Positions 44,425 through 57,516 of a stretch of DNA of 64,000 nucleotides are shown piece after piece. The notes under the pieces are model-generated. The model saw only the letters and a list, made by a program, of their open reading frames with translations, had not been told where the DNA came from and searched no databases. Positions within the stretch are counted from its first letter, which is position 1; each line of letters starts with the position of its first letter. A program made the translations under genes and the position numbers. Origin of the DNA: Algoriphagus sp. AGSA1. Lineage in GTDB: Bacteria > Bacteroidota > Bacteroidia > Cytophagales > Cyclobacteriaceae. The stretch is taken from the NCBI RefSeq assembly GCF_021390545.1, contig NZ_JAJUWR010000016.1, forward strand, positions 62,001-126,000. Direction: 5' to 3'.

Positions 44425-47400
44425 ATGTCGGATATTCAAAAGCAACAAAAAACAAGAGAATTTGGGCTGTCCAGTCTATCAGTGGACAATTCCACTTCTG
44501 TAGTAATCCTTACCCTGATCATTACTGTGCTTGGGCTGAGTGCTTACCGTAATATGCCTAAGGAGAGTTTTCCGGAGATAGTCATACCTACTGTCTATGT
44601 GGGCACTCCTTATCCCGGTAATTCGCCGGTGGACATGGAAAACCTTATCACCCGTCCTATAGAGAAGGAGCTGAAGTCTATCAATGATGTGAAGGATATC
44701 ACGTCAACCTCAGTTCAGGATTTTTCATCTATAGTGGTGGAGTTCAATCCCGGTGTGGAAATCTCCAAGGCGATTCAGGACGTGAAGGATGCCGTGGATA
44801 AATCCAAAAGTGAGCTGCCAACAGACCTGGATCAGGATCCCAATGTACTTGAGGTGAACACTTCGGATTTCCCGATTATGAACGTGAACATATCGGGAGA
44901 TTACTCTGAGGCAGAGCTGAAAAAGTTTGGGGAATACCTGGAAGATGAAATAGAGAAACTTCCTGAGATTTCTAAAGCAGACCTTGCAGGTACCGTGGAA
45001 CGGGAAATACAGATCAACGCGGATCCATATAAAATGGAGTCCACAGGTGTGACCTTCAACGATATCGCCCAAGCTGTCCAGACAGAAAACGTGACTATCT
45101 CCGGGGGTAATATCCGTTCTGGAGAGTTTCAGCGTACTCTTCGGGTGGACGGAGAGTTTACCGACCCGATGGATTTGCTGGGGATCATAGTCAAGACAGA
45201 TAATCAAAAAATAGTGTATTTGAGGGATGTGGCCGAGGTGAAAGACACCTATAAAGAAAGGACGAGCTACGCCCGCAGTAAAAACCTTCCGGTGGTGACG
45301 ATCAATGTGGTGAAGAGGAGTGGGGAAAACCTGCTCAACGCCGCGGATAAAATCAAGGAGATCATAGACAAGACCAAGGCAAATCGCTTTCCGCCGGATC
45401 TGGAGATCAGCATCACCAATGATCAGTCCAAGGCGACTAGACTGCAAGTAAGTGATCTGGAAAACTCCATCATTTTTGGGGTGATCCTGGTCGTATTGGT
45501 TTTGATGTTCTTTTTAGGTTTTAGAAATGCGCTTTTTGTAGGGATAGCAATTCCGCTTTCCATGTTTATTTCTTTTTTGGTATTGAATGCTTTTGGCATC
45601 ACCCTCAATCTGATGGTCCTTTTCTCTCTCATACTCGCCCTGGGTATGCTGGTGGATAATGGTATCGTGGTGGTGGAAAATATATACCGCTTGATGTCTG
45701 AAGGCAAAGATCCGATTCAGGCAGCTAAGGAAGGAGTAGGTGAGGTGGCTTGGCCTATCATCACTTCTACGGCCACCACACTTGCGGCATTCCTCCCTCT
45801 TGCATTCTGGAAGGATATAGTAGGAGAGTTTATGAAGTTCCTCCCTATTACACTGATCATTGTACTTTCTTCCTCTCTTTTTGTGGCATTGGTGATCAAT
45901 CCCGTACTGACTGCCATGTTTATGAAAGTGGCGGATATGTCCAAAAATAAGCCAAAACGGAAGTCAATAATTGTGGCCGGGGTTTTTCTGGTGTTGTCCG
46001 CCATATTTTATCTTGTAGGAGCAACAGGCTTTGGTACCTTGATGCTTGTGGGCTGTTTGCTTACCATATTTAACGTCTTTGTATTAAGAAAAGCCATCCG
46101 GTGGTTTCAGATGGTGTTTTTGGTGAATCTTGAAAATGGCTATGAATCATTGCTCAAGTTAGCCCTTTCAAAAAGGAATCCTTATCTCTTCTTTGGGGGT
46201 ACTTTTCTGCTTTTGGTTTTTTCCTTGGTTTTGTTGGGGATAAGAGCCCCAAAAGTCCTGTTTTTCCCGGATAACCAGCCTCAATTGGTGAATGTGTTTA
46301 TTGAGTTTCCTATTGGAACTGATATAGAAGCCACCAATGATTTTGTAAAGGGGATGGAAAGTGAGCTGATGGATGCATTGGATGATTATGAAAACATTCT
46401 GGAATCCGTGATTACCCAAGTGGGCGAAGGGACTGGCGATCCTATGGAAGGGCCAAGTAACCAGCCTACTCCCCACAAGGCAAAGATCACCATCGGATTT
46501 GTGGATTACATTGATAGACAAGGGATCAATACCAATGGGGCTATGGAAGCAATCCGTCAGCTGGTGGATAAATATCCAGGTGTGCTGATAACTGTGGACA
46601 AGGAGCGAAATGGTCCTCCTACAGGCCGGGCTGTCAACCTGGAGTTTGTAGGGGAGGATTATGAGCAACTGATAGCCTTTGTCAATAGAACCAGAGAATA
46701 TCTGGTCAACCAAAATATAGCCGGTATAGAAGAATTGAAATCCGATCTGTCGCTCGGTAATCCAGAGGTGATTTTCGATATTGACCGTGAGAAGGCAAGA
46801 AGATTTGGCTTATCCACCTCTGAGATAGCTACTGATTTAAGGACGGCATTGTTTGGACTGGAAGTGTCTAAATATAAAGAAGGAGAGGATGATTATCCTA
46901 TCCAGCTTAGGTTGCAGGAAAATTATCGTTATGATATTAACACACTGGTAAACAAAAAAATCGGCTTTAGGGATAAATTTGGAACCAAGCGGGAAGTGCC
47001 TATATCAGCAGTAGCTGACATTAAATATGGCTCTACTTATGGTTCGGTCAAAAGAAAGGATCTGGAAAAGGCGATTACGGTTTATTCCAATGTGCTTGAT
47101 GGCTATAATCCTACGGAAGTGAACGCGAAAATCCAGCAATCGCTGCAATCCTGGGAGGTTCCTGATGGTATTTCCGTGAAATACACAGGAGAACAGGAAG
47201 AGCAGCAGAAATCCATGGAATTCCTCATGGGAGCATTGGGCATAGCCGTTTCATTGATCTTCCTGATCATTGTAGCACAGTTTAATTCCGTGACTACTCC
47301 TTTCATTATTATGGCATCTGTGATTCTGAGTACTATTGGGGTATTCTTGGGTCTGGTGATTTTCAACATGGACTTTGTTGTGATCATGACAGGGATCGGG

Positions 47401-47829
47401 ATTATTTCACTTGCCGGAGTTGTTGTAAACAATGCGATCGTATTGATTGATTATACCAATCTGGTAAGGTCAAGAAAGAGAGATGAACTGGGCTTGGGGC
47501 CAAAGGAAAGGCTGGAGTATCCAATATTAGTGTCAAGTATAGTAGAGTCAGGCAAGACCAGGCTACGACCTGTGCTGCTGACGGCTATCACTACTGTACT
47601 TGGGCTTATCCCCTTGGCGATAGGCATGAATATTAACTTTGGAACATTACTCAGCTCGTTTGATCCCCAGTTTTATGTAGGTGGGGATAATGCGGCATTT
47701 TGGGGACCTATGGCCTGGACGGTAATATTTGGGCTAACCTTTGCTACCTTCCTTACGTTAGTCATCGTACCAGTCATGTATTTGTTGGCAGATAAACTCT
47801 CATTGAGAATCAGCAAACTTAAATCTTGA
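44425..47829 (+). CDS. RND efflux pump, HAE1-type inner-membrane permease
   Basis: 1134 residues with the 12-helix RND plan. Helix 1 is around residues 20-40. The first porter domain follows (ESFPEIVIPTVYVGTPYPGNSPVDMENLITRPIEKEL). Helices 2-6 come next, including LGMLVDNGIVVVENIYR, where the usual second Asp is Asn, as in many Bacteroidota and Gram-positive HAE1 pumps. The second porter half starts near residue 620, and helices 8-12 include GIGIISLAGVVVNNAIVLIDYTN. It is driven by the proton gradient; substrate is unknown. A clear terminator follows. Confidence 0.93.
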   Translation: MSDIQKQQKTREFGLSSLSVDNSTSVVILTLIITVLGLSAYRNMPKESFPEIVIPTVYVGTPYPGNSPVDMENLITRPIEKELKSINDVKDITSTSVQDFSSIVVEFNPGVEISKAIQDVKDAVDKSKSELPTDLDQDPNVLEVNTSDFPIMNVNISGDYSEAELKKFGEYLEDEIEKLPEISKADLAGTVEREIQINADPYKMESTGVTFNDIAQAVQTENVTISGGNIRSGEFQRTLRVDGEFTDPMDLLGIIVKTDNQKIVYLRDVAEVKDTYKERTSYARSKNLPVVTINVVKRSGENLLNAADKIKEIIDKTKANRFPPDLEISITNDQSKATRLQVSDLENSIIFGVILVVLVLMFFLGFRNALFVGIAIPLSMFISFLVLNAFGITLNLMVLFSLILALGMLVDNGIVVVENIYRLMSEGKDPIQAAKEGVGEVAWPIITSTATTLAAFLPLAFWKDIVGEFMKFLPITLIIVLSSSLFVALVINPVLTAMFMKVADMSKNKPKRKSIIVAGVFLVLSAIFYLVGATGFGTLMLVGCLLTIFNVFVLRKAIRWFQMVFLVNLENGYESLLKLALSKRNPYLFFGGTFLLLVFSLVLLGIRAPKVLFFPDNQPQLVNVFIEFPIGTDIEATNDFVKGMESELMDALDDYENILESVITQVGEGTGDPMEGPSNQPTPHKAKITIGFVDYIDRQGINTNGAMEAIRQLVDKYPGVLITVDKERNGPPTGRAVNLEFVGEDYEQLIAFVNRTREYLVNQNIAGIEELKSDLSLGNPEVIFDIDREKARRFGLSTSEIATDLRTALFGLEVSKYKEGEDDYPIQLRLQENYRYDINTLVNKKIGFRDKFGTKREVPISAVADIKYGSTYGSVKRKDLEKAITVYSNVLDGYNPTEVNAKIQQSLQSWEVPDGISVKYTGEQEEQQKSMEFLMGALGIAVSLIFLIIVAQFNSVTTPFIIMASVILSTIGVFLGLVIFNMDFVVIMTGIGIISLAGVVVNNAIVLIDYTNLVRSRKRDELGLGPKERLEYPILVSSIVESGKTRLRPVLLTAITTVLGLIPLAIGMNINFGTLLSSFDPQFYVGGDNAAFWGPMAWTVIFGLTFATFLTLVIVPVMYLLADKLSLRISKLKS

Positions 47830-47858
47830 TTGGATTAAGGTTGGTGGTTTTTTTTGAT

Positions 47859-47890
47859 AAAACCTCCGAGGCTATGTCTCGGAGGTTTTT
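47859..47890 (+). terminator. Terminator of the efflux operon
   Basis: AAAACCTCCGAG (47859-47870), 7-base loop, CTCGGAGGTTTT (47878-47889): a 12-bp perfect stem with a T tract. Confidence 0.9.
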
Positions 47891-47968
47891 TATGTTTTGG
47901 GTGTCAAAATTATTCCCTTTCCAGCATGGAATTTGTAAGTTCGCCCTCCCAAATAGTTGAATAAAAAG

Positions 47969-48469
47969 ATGGAAGAACCAAAGTGGTATGTAATGTACAC
48001 CGCCTCAAGATCTGAAAAGAAAGTGGCAGATCGCCTAGTGGAAAAAGGACTGGAAGTGTACTTGCCTATGATAGAGGAGTTGAGGCAGTGGTCTGACAGG
48101 AAAAAGAAAGTAAAACGCGCCATGTTTAACGGGTACGTGTTTGTGAAGACAATCCGTAACCAGCTTTGGGAATGCCTGCAGGTGCCGGGAGCAGTGAAAT
48201 TTGTTCATTTTTCCGGTCAACATGCCACGGTCCGTGAAGAGGACTTGGAGATCATCAAGAGGATAGTAGATACCGGGGTAAGCGTGGAGTCCGATGGCTC
48301 TACGATAGATCCCGGACAGAAAGTAAAGGTAATCGGAGGTCCCCTTCAGCACATGACGGGTGAGGTGATAGAGAAGGGAAATCAGGATTATTTCTTGATC
48401 AGAATTCCAGGGATCTACCAGAATCTGCTGATTTCTGTCCCTAGAAAATTTTTAGAAGTCACAGCTTGA
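47969..48469 (+). CDS. Specialised NusG paralog (UpxY/RfaH-like antiterminator)
   Basis: 166 residues from ATG 47969 (MEEPKWYVMYTASRSEKK); an in-frame TTG four codons earlier is less likely. The N-terminal NGN domain (about 1-100) includes KWYVMYTASRSEKKVADRL and MFNGYVFVKT. The C-terminal KOW motif (about 120-150) reads PGQKVKVIGGPLQHMTGEVIEKGNQDYFLI. This is the layout of UpxY, LoaP and RfaH factors, which bind RNA polymerase and prevent pausing in long polysaccharide operons. Here no polysaccharide operon follows: the next gene is on the other strand. The target operon must be elsewhere. Confidence 0.85.
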   Translation: MEEPKWYVMYTASRSEKKVADRLVEKGLEVYLPMIEELRQWSDRKKKVKRAMFNGYVFVKTIRNQLWECLQVPGAVKFVHFSGQHATVREEDLEIIKRIVDTGVSVESDGSTIDPGQKVKVIGGPLQHMTGEVIEKGNQDYFLIRIPGIYQNLLISVPRKFLEVTA

Positions 48470-48596
48470 TTTTTTTCTTCCCTGTACATGTGATCCCTCT
48501 AACTATGGGGCAGATCTATCACACAACAGAAAACGCTTGAGTTGTACTTGAAGTACACCGCAGGTAATCACGGAAAAGTTGTGATGTCAGTAAGTC

Positions 48597-49301
48597 CTAT
48601 CGCTTAAACTCGCTGAAAAAGTACCGTCTATAAACTATTTGAGCCTGTAGGAGATGGTCTCCAAACTTATTGAAGCCTACATTTCCGTCAATGTTATCTG
48701 TGAACGTTGCCAATAAAGTTCCCTCCAGTGCGAGATCAGAATAAGCACCTAGAGTATAAGTTACAGCTCCCCGGACGGGAACATACCCTGTAGTTATTTG
48801 CTCACGGGTTGGTGCCTCCTCTTTGCTAAAGGATTTAGTCTGCTTTGTACTCGTGTGCATTACTCCTAGTCCCAAGCCCACATAAAAGTTGAACATGCTT
48901 CTGTTCATGTGGTTAGCAAATGGGATCAGATACATACTTGGCATCACATCAAAATAATAAGCAGTGCCTATAGCTGTGAACGAAGAGCTGTGGGCTGCCC
49001 ACATATTCCTGGTTTCCGTGCTTGGATTACCCCCACTTGAAATCCGTTGGACACCACCGGTGGCCCTTATTTCATATCGGTCTGTGAGTCTTTTGGTCAA
49101 GGAGGCGGAGACAGATGGCCTATACTCAAAGTTAAGAGATCTGTACTGTCCACCATTATCCATATAGGCTATGGAAGGCCCCACTCCAATGCTGAAGATA
49201 TTGTCCCTGGGTTGTTTTTCTTTGTAGAAATTCTGGGCGGACATAGTCATACTTACAAATAAGAGAAAGACCGCTGTAGCAAACTTGATGATTCTTGACA
49301 T
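48597..49301 (-). CDS. Predicted outer-membrane beta-barrel protein
   Basis: 234 residues. A signal peptide ends at MSAQ (about residue 22). The remainder alternates short strands such as IFSIGVGPSIAYM, FEYRPSVSASLTKRL, EIRATGGVQRIS, FNFYVGLGLGVMHTS and LLATFTDNIDGNVGF, with a likely 8-stranded barrel. It ends QAQIVYRRYFFSEFKR. The family resembles small outer-membrane proteins often found next to exopolysaccharide loci in Cytophagales, which would fit the NusG-like gene beside it, but I cannot confirm this. Confidence 0.65.
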   Translation of the reverse strand: MSRIIKFATAVFLLFVSMTMSAQNFYKEKQPRDNIFSIGVGPSIAYMDNGGQYRSLNFEYRPSVSASLTKRLTDRYEIRATGGVQRISSGGNPSTETRNMWAAHSSSFTAIGTAYYFDVMPSMYLIPFANHMNRSMFNFYVGLGLGVMHTSTKQTKSFSKEEAPTREQITTGYVPVRGAVTYTLGAYSDLALEGTLLATFTDNIDGNVGFNKFGDHLLQAQIVYRRYFFSEFKR

Positions 49302-49439
49302 AACGTGTAATCCTAAACAGGGAAATATACCTTAGGGCAGGACCTAATTGCAAATTTGACAACAAATATGCCAATGCTCAGTATTAAATTATATTTGTTA
49401 ACAGGGCAATGTATGAATTGACCACTTCACGCTGCAAGT

Positions 49440-49628
49440 TCAGGCTTCTTCAAAGGCCTTTTTAATATCTTCTTCAGTGGTTTTTAACTTGCCTCTGCAG
49501 GTCTTTACCAGCTCGGCGGCCTCTTTTACCAGATCTGATAGCTCGTCCACGTTTTTTTTACCTTCCTCTAGTTCTGCTAGAATGGCTTCCAGTCGGGCCA
49601 TTGCCTCATTATATTTAAATTCGTTCAT
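49440..49628 (-). CDS. xseB: Exodeoxyribonuclease VII small subunit
   Basis: 62 residues, the usual size: YNEAMARLEAILAELEEGKKNVDELSDLVKEAAELVKTCRGKL is the XseB helical hairpin that wraps the XseA coiled coil. Its ATG overlaps the xseA stop (ATGA at 49625-49628), so the two subunits are coupled. The terminal helix is short and acidic. Confidence 0.93.
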   Translation of the reverse strand: MNEFKYNEAMARLEAILAELEEGKKNVDELSDLVKEAAELVKTCRGKLKTTEEDIKKAFEEA

Positions 49629-50935
49629 TTTTCCTCAATTTGTGTAATAGTGCTGCTGATTTTTGCCGTTGCCGTATAGGTAAGTAGCTGATCACCTTTC
49701 TTAACCTGGGTTAGGTGCAGTGATTTTCCTTTTACTTCCGTCCTTGTGTAGCCTCGTGCTAAAATAGCTTTAGGGTTCAACTGACGTAGCAGTGTTTCTT
49801 TGGATTCCAGGTTTTGTTTTTGATGCTGAAAAAAAGCATCCAGTTCCCGTTTCAAGTCTTTCTCAAAAGTCACCAGGCTGTTCTCCTGAATATTGAGGAT
49901 GTTTTTGGCTGACAAGCGGATTCTGTTTACCGATGAATGCAATTTCTCCGCTTCCAGTTTTAGCCTGTTTTCCGCAAAGGCGCTAACCTGATGGGCTAGG
50001 TGCTGCACTTTTGCCTGTTCCCCATTTATTTTCTGTCGGGTAATCCGATCCAACCTCAGCAGAATTAGACCCAGGTTTTCTTCAAATTCCCGAAATCCAG
50101 AGAGCAGGAATTCTGCCACCGCAGTGGGGGTCTTTAGTTTGGTATGGGCGACTAAATCAGCTATACACTCGTCCCTTTCATGTCCAATACCTGTAAATAT
50201 CGGTAGAGGGAAGTTCGCTATTTGGACAGAAAGCTGGTAATCATCAAAGCAGTCCAAATCCAGTTGGGCACCACCTCCACGGATAATCACCACTGCTTCT
50301 ATTCCCAGTTGATCCCTGGTTTCTTCGATTTGATCTAGGCTTTTGAGTATAGAAGTTACCGCATCGTTTCCCTGCATAGTAGAGGGGAAAAGCTTATGGT
50401 AAACCCGATAATCATACACGTTATTCTCAAGTTGGTTGATGAAATCACCATAACCGGCAGCGGTAGGGCTGCTTATGATGGCGATTTTCTGGATCACAGG
50501 GGGAAGTAAATGTCTTGCGTTCAGCCTCAGTAACCCGTCCCGGGTCAGTCGGTCAATGGTTTCCTGTCGGAGCCTCGCCCTTTCCCCCAATGAAAAGGAA
50601 GGGTCTATATCTTTTATATTGACGCTAAGTCCATATACAGCGTGGAAATTCACGGTTACCTGTGCAAGGACTTTCATCCCGTTTTTTATGCTGGTTCCGG
50701 TGGTGGATTCAAATCTGGCCGCCACTGTTCTGTAGGAGAAAGACCAGAGATTGGCTTTGATTTTTGCCTGTACTGTATTTCCTTGTTTCTCTACCAACTC
50801 AAAGTAGGCATGTCCCTGGGGTGCTTTTCTGAAATCCGCGATTTCCCCAATCACCCAAATCACCGGATCCAATTCCGTTTCCAAGGCTTGTTGGATCAGC
50901 CTATTGAGTTCGGATACGGATCTGGCATTTTTCAT
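49625..50935 (-). CDS. xseA: Exodeoxyribonuclease VII large subunit
   Basis: 436 residues. The N-terminal OB fold (about 1-100) contains VWVIGEIADFRKAPQGHAYFELVE. The catalytic region around VIIRGGGAQLDLDCFDDYQLSVQIANFPLPIFTGIGHERD is the signature of XseA, followed by a long coiled-coil segment (about 280-380). It degrades single-stranded DNA from both ends and works in repair. It lies 2 bases after dapA, so dapA-xseA-xseB is one operon. Confidence 0.95.
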   Translation of the reverse strand: MKNARSVSELNRLIQQALETELDPVIWVIGEIADFRKAPQGHAYFELVEKQGNTVQAKIKANLWSFSYRTVAARFESTTGTSIKNGMKVLAQVTVNFHAVYGLSVNIKDIDPSFSLGERARLRQETIDRLTRDGLLRLNARHLLPPVIQKIAIISSPTAAGYGDFINQLENNVYDYRVYHKLFPSTMQGNDAVTSILKSLDQIEETRDQLGIEAVVIIRGGGAQLDLDCFDDYQLSVQIANFPLPIFTGIGHERDECIADLVAHTKLKTPTAVAEFLLSGFREFEENLGLILLRLDRITRQKINGEQAKVQHLAHQVSAFAENRLKLEAEKLHSSVNRIRLSAKNILNIQENSLVTFEKDLKRELDAFFQHQKQNLESKETLLRQLNPKAILARGYTRTEVKGKSLHLTQVKKGDQLLTYTATAKISSTITQIEEK

Positions 50936-50937
50936 AC

Positions 50938-51801
50938 TTATTTTAATTTTTGATATTCGGCTTTGATCTTTTGATTCAGCTCAAGGCTGGCCCGTAGCAT
51001 GGGCAGTCTTACCTGATCTTCGCATATCCCCATGTGACGGAGTAAGTTTTTGACCCCTACAGGATTACTTTCTTCATACATCAGACTGTTCAGGGGCAAG
51101 AGCGAGAAAGCTGCTTTGAGGGATTCCTCTTCTGTTCCATGACACAGTGCCTTGAATGTAGCCGGGATGGCGTTGGCCATCACTGATATGATCCCAGATC
51201 CACCTATACTGTAGAGTGCCTTGGTCATCAGATCATCCCCAGATACCAAGAGAAAGTCCTTCGGCATTTTAGCGGCAATCTGCATACATTGCTCCAGATT
51301 GCCGCTTGCCTCTTTCATCCCGATGATATTGGAGTGATCAGCAAGTGCCAGGGTGGTATCAGCTGTCATGTTCGACATAGTCCTTCCCGGGATATTGTAC
51401 AATATCACAGGCACCGGGCATGCGTCCGCAATGGCTTTATAATGGGAAATGATCCCGGCTTGGCTTGGTTTGTTATAGTATGGGCTGACCGACAGAATAG
51501 CTGTGATACCTGTAAAGTCAGTAGTGGAAATATCGTTCAGCACAGCCATGGTGTTATTGCCTCCCATGCCATAGACTACCGGTACCCTGCTGTTATTGTA
51601 TTCCAAAACGGCATTTAGCACCTGCTTTTTTTCAGCAGATGTTAGTGTCACCGTTTCACCTGTTGTGCCCAATACCACAAGGTAATCCACGCCACCTTCG
51701 ATTACGTGATTGACAAGTCTTTTTAGACCTTCGAAATCAATCGAATAATCATCGTGAAATGGGGTGACAAGGGCGACGCCGGTTCCTTTTAGTTTATTCA
51801 T
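50938..51801 (-). CDS. dapA: 4-hydroxy-tetrahydrodipicolinate synthase
   Basis: 287 residues of a TIM-barrel class I aldolase. GVALVTPFHDDYSID at the start, LGTTGETVTLT (binding of pyruvate), YNIPGRTMSNM, and the Schiff-base Lys in IIGMKEASGNLEQ fit DapA. It condenses pyruvate and aspartate semialdehyde in the lysine and diaminopimelate pathway. First gene of the dapA-xseA-xseB operon. Confidence 0.95.
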   Translation of the reverse strand: MNKLKGTGVALVTPFHDDYSIDFEGLKRLVNHVIEGGVDYLVVLGTTGETVTLTSAEKKQVLNAVLEYNNSRVPVVYGMGGNNTMAVLNDISTTDFTGITAILSVSPYYNKPSQAGIISHYKAIADACPVPVILYNIPGRTMSNMTADTTLALADHSNIIGMKEASGNLEQCMQIAAKMPKDFLLVSGDDLMTKALYSIGGSGIISVMANAIPATFKALCHGTEEESLKAAFSLLPLNSLMYEESNPVGVKNLLRHMGICEDQVRLPMLRASLELNQKIKAEYQKLK

Positions 51802-51964
51802 GGTTATAAGGTTTGGGAGGTTAAAGATAATGGGATGAGAGGAATTGGCATTCAGTTTTTGGGAAAAAAGGGGGTATTAGTGTTGAGTCACAGTATTCAG
51901 TCGCAGAAACTTCAATTACATGAAGAGTTCTGCCCACTACGATTACGACTAAATATTGCCAAAT

Positions 51965-54430
<2,466 letters not shown>

Positions 54431-54643
54431 TTAGGGCTGGTAAAAATAATAGATACTTGCCGCAAAGTCACAGAGATCGCCAAGAAAGGGGGATGGAATG
54501 TTGAAAGAAGCTTGAGGTAAAAACAACTTTGAGAATTTGAACTTTCTTCCGTCTTCCGTCTCCCATCTCCTGTCTTCCTCTATTTTTTCTGGTTTATCCT
54601 CCCAATATTTTAAACCTTTGTCGCTCCAATTCCCGGAATCTAC

Positions 54644-55276
54644 ATGCCAAAAAAAGCGAATATTGAAAGTAAAATCCTTGATGTAGCCTATAAACTTTTT
54701 CTCCAGAAAGGCTATCGTCATACCACCATGGATGATATAGCCCAGGTTTTGGGGATGAGCAAAAAGACCCTTTACAAGTACTACCCTGGCAAACTGGATT
54801 TGCTGGGCGCTTCATTTGAGGTGACTAAGACTAAACTCACGGCTAAAGTTGAAGCGGTTTTGGAGAACCGATATATTTCCTTTCCTCTCAAGTTGAAATC
54901 GACGTTGACCATAATGGCCTCCTTGCTGGGGCCGATCAATCCGGAACTTTTTGAAGATTTGCGTGAATATGCCCCAGAAACTTGGGAGAATTTACAGCAG
55001 TATATCAATGAGTCGGCTTACTCCAGATTTAAAAAATTGCTGGACCAGGGCATAAAAGAAGGTTTGGTCAAGCCATCGGTGAATCTCAATCTGGTGGTGA
55101 TGATGTATGCGGCTGCCGTACAGTCGCTTATTGATCCACGTTTTACCAGTCAGTTTCCACATGCTATCCAAGAGGGCATAAAGATTCCTGCTTCTGATAT
55201 CTACGATCAAGCGATCACGATCATATACAATGGGATATTGACGGATGAGGCACGTAATGAATTTACTAATGCCTAA
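54644..55276 (+). CDS. TetR/AcrR-family regulator, solo
   Basis: 210 residues. The HTH lies at about residues 8-52: ILDVAYKLFLQKGYRHTTMDDIAQVLGMSKKTLYKYYPGK. The C-terminal region is the usual helical effector domain. It stands alone between ligA (divergent) and metG (50 bases downstream, with its own -7 box). The target genes are not evident. Confidence 0.9.
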   Translation: MPKKANIESKILDVAYKLFLQKGYRHTTMDDIAQVLGMSKKTLYKYYPGKLDLLGASFEVTKTKLTAKVEAVLENRYISFPLKLKSTLTIMASLLGPINPELFEDLREYAPETWENLQQYINESAYSRFKKLLDQGIKEGLVKPSVNLNLVVMMYAAAVQSLIDPRFTSQFPHAIQEGIKIPASDIYDQAITIIYNGILTDEARNEFTNA

Positions 55277-55298
55277 GGCTGCCTTTGCTTGATTTCCC

Positions 55299-55306
55299 TA
55301 TCTTTG
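55299..55306 (+). promoter_or_regulatory. Promoter -7 box of metG
   Basis: TATCTTTG matches TAnnTTTG fully and lies 20 bases before the metG ATG. The upstream -33 box is weak: TTTG occurs 11 bases upstream, too close for the usual spacing. Confidence 0.4.
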
Positions 55307-55325
55307 CGCTCTAGTCAAGAAACAA

Positions 55326-57386
55326 ATGAGCAGCAAGAATTTCAAAAGATATACCGTTACCTCCGCGCTTCCCTATGCCAATGGCCCGCTTCATATCGGC
55401 CATCTGGCAGGATGCTACATCCCTTCAGATATCTATGTACGCTATTTGCGAAGCTTAGGCAGAGATGTGGCCTATATCTGTGGGTCAGATGAGCATGGTG
55501 TGGCTATCACGATCAAAGCTAAAAAAGAGAATAAGACGCCACAGGAAGTAGTGGATCACTACCATCAGATCATGAAGGGTAGTTTTCAGGAGTTCGGGAT
55601 CAGCTTTGATCATTATTCCCGTACCTCGGCCCCAATTCATCACGAGACTGCTCGGGGATTTTTCAAAGATCTGTATGAAAAAGGAGAGTTTCTGGAGCAG
55701 AGCACTGCGCAATACTATGACGAGGAAGCCAATCAGTTTTTGGCAGATAGGTATATAGAAGGGACTTGTCCAAAGTGCGGCAATGAACATGCTTATGGAG
55801 ATCAGTGTGAAAAATGCGGCAGCTCGCTGAGTCCAACGGACTTGATCAATCCAAAGTCTAAATTGAGTGGGAGGACACCTGTGTTAAAAGAAACCAAGCA
55901 TTGGTTTTTGGATTTGGCGCGTTACCAGAGTTTTCTTAAAAAATGGATACTTGAGGATCATGCCGATGACTGGAAAAATAATGTGCTGGGACAGTGTCGT
56001 TCTTGGCTGGAAGCAGGCGAAGGCTTGCAGGCCAGATCTATGACCAGGGATCTCGAATGGGGAATCAAAGTGCCACTTCAGGATGCAGAGGGCAAAGTGC
56101 TCTACGTTTGGTTTGATGCACCTATCGGGTATATCTCCTCCACCAAAGAATGGGCGGCGGAGAAAAACATAGACTGGGAGCCGTACTGGAAAGATCAGGA
56201 TACCAAGTTGGTGCATTTTATCGGGAAAGATAATATCGTGTTCCACTGCATTATTTTCCCTGCCATCCTGAAAACCCACGGAGAATACATACTTCCGGAC
56301 AATGTGCCTGCCAATGAGTTTTTAAACCTGGAAGGGGACAAAATTTCCACTTCCCGCAACTGGGCGGTATGGCTTCATGAGTATCTGGAAGAATTTCCGG
56401 GCAAACAGGATGTGCTTCGCTATGTGCTCACGGCAAATGCTCCCGAGACCAAGGACAATGACTTTACCTGGAAGGATTTTCAGACAAGGAACAACTCTGA
56501 GTTGGTGGCTATTTACGGGAATTTCGTGAACCGTGCGGTGGTTTTGACCCATAAATATTACCAAGGGACTATCCCTCAGCGGGGAGAACTGACAGGATAT
56601 GATCAGGAAGTATTGGATGCACTGGCGGAGTTTCCGGGCAAGATTGCGGCTTCCATCGAGCGATACAGATTCCGTGAAGCATTGGGCATTGTGATGGATC
56701 TTGCCCGCTTGGGCAATAAATATCTGGCAGATACTGAGCCGTGGAAAGTTATCAAAACTGATGAAGCCAGAACAGGAACTATTCTGAATATATCGCTGAA
56801 TATCGCTGCGAACTTGGCGATAGTGTCAGGGCCTTTTTTGCCGTTTACAGCTGGCAAACTGGTGGATCTTTTCAGGATGGATGAGTTGGATTGGTCAGAA
56901 GCAGGTCAGTCGGAGTTGTTGAAATCAGGCACTTCACTGGGTGAAATGGGGCTTCTTTTTGAGAAAATAGAGGATGAAACAGTAGAGAAACAAGTACAGA
57001 AATTATTAGATGCCAAGAAGATGAATGAAACTGAAAATTCACCTGTCCCAACAATGAAGGATATAATTGCCTATGATGATTTTGCGAAGTTGGACATGCG
57101 TGTGGTGACTATACTAGAGGCGGAAAAAATGCCGAAATCTAAGAAATTACTCAAACTTAAGGTGGATACGGGACTTGGGAACAGAACAGTGCTGAGCGGT
57201 GTGGCGGAGCATTTTGAACCAGAGTATCTCATCGGTAAGCAGGTGACTATGCTGATCAATCTTGCCCCGCGAAAAATGATGGGGATAGACAGTGAGGGGA
57301 TGATCCTGATGGCCGAGGACAAAGATGGGAAACTGAAGCTATTGGTTCCACATGAAGGGACTGCAAGTGGCTCGGCGATATCTTGA
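55326..57386 (+). CDS. metG: Methionyl-tRNA synthetase
   Basis: 686 residues. Class I motif HIGH at 23-26 (PLHIGHLAG). The zinc knuckle is [17 protein letters not shown]. The KMSKS-type loop reads KISTS (near residue 339). The C-terminal tRNA-binding domain (about 580-686, [32 protein letters not shown]) is the EMAPII/Trbp111-like form that gives dimerisation. Length is normal for this fused type. Confidence 0.97.
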   Translation: MSSKNFKRYTVTSALPYANGPLHIGHLAGCYIPSDIYVRYLRSLGRDVAYICGSDEHGVAITIKAKKENKTPQEVVDHYHQIMKGSFQEFGISFDHYSRTSAPIHHETARGFFKDLYEKGEFLEQSTAQYYDEEANQFLADRYIEGTCPKCGNEHAYGDQCEKCGSSLSPTDLINPKSKLSGRTPVLKETKHWFLDLARYQSFLKKWILEDHADDWKNNVLGQCRSWLEAGEGLQARSMTRDLEWGIKVPLQDAEGKVLYVWFDAPIGYISSTKEWAAEKNIDWEPYWKDQDTKLVHFIGKDNIVFHCIIFPAILKTHGEYILPDNVPANEFLNLEGDKISTSRNWAVWLHEYLEEFPGKQDVLRYVLTANAPETKDNDFTWKDFQTRNNSELVAIYGNFVNRAVVLTHKYYQGTIPQRGELTGYDQEVLDALAEFPGKIAASIERYRFREALGIVMDLARLGNKYLADTEPWKVIKTDEARTGTILNISLNIAANLAIVSGPFLPFTAGKLVDLFRMDELDWSEAGQSELLKSGTSLGEMGLLFEKIEDETVEKQVQKLLDAKKMNETENSPVPTMKDIIAYDDFAKLDMRVVTILEAEKMPKSKKLLKLKVDTGLGNRTVLSGVAEHFEPEYLIGKQVTMLINLAPRKMMGIDSEGMILMAEDKDGKLKLLVPHEGTASGSAIS

Positions 57387-57516
57387 GTAGCGAGTAGCAG
57401 GTATCAAGAGCATAGATTCTAGATCTGAGATTAAAGTAGGGGTGAATAGTAGTTTGCCCTTACTGCTTTAATAAATTATTGCTTAACTTCATTTCCTTAG
57501 TAATTGAGTTGATAGT

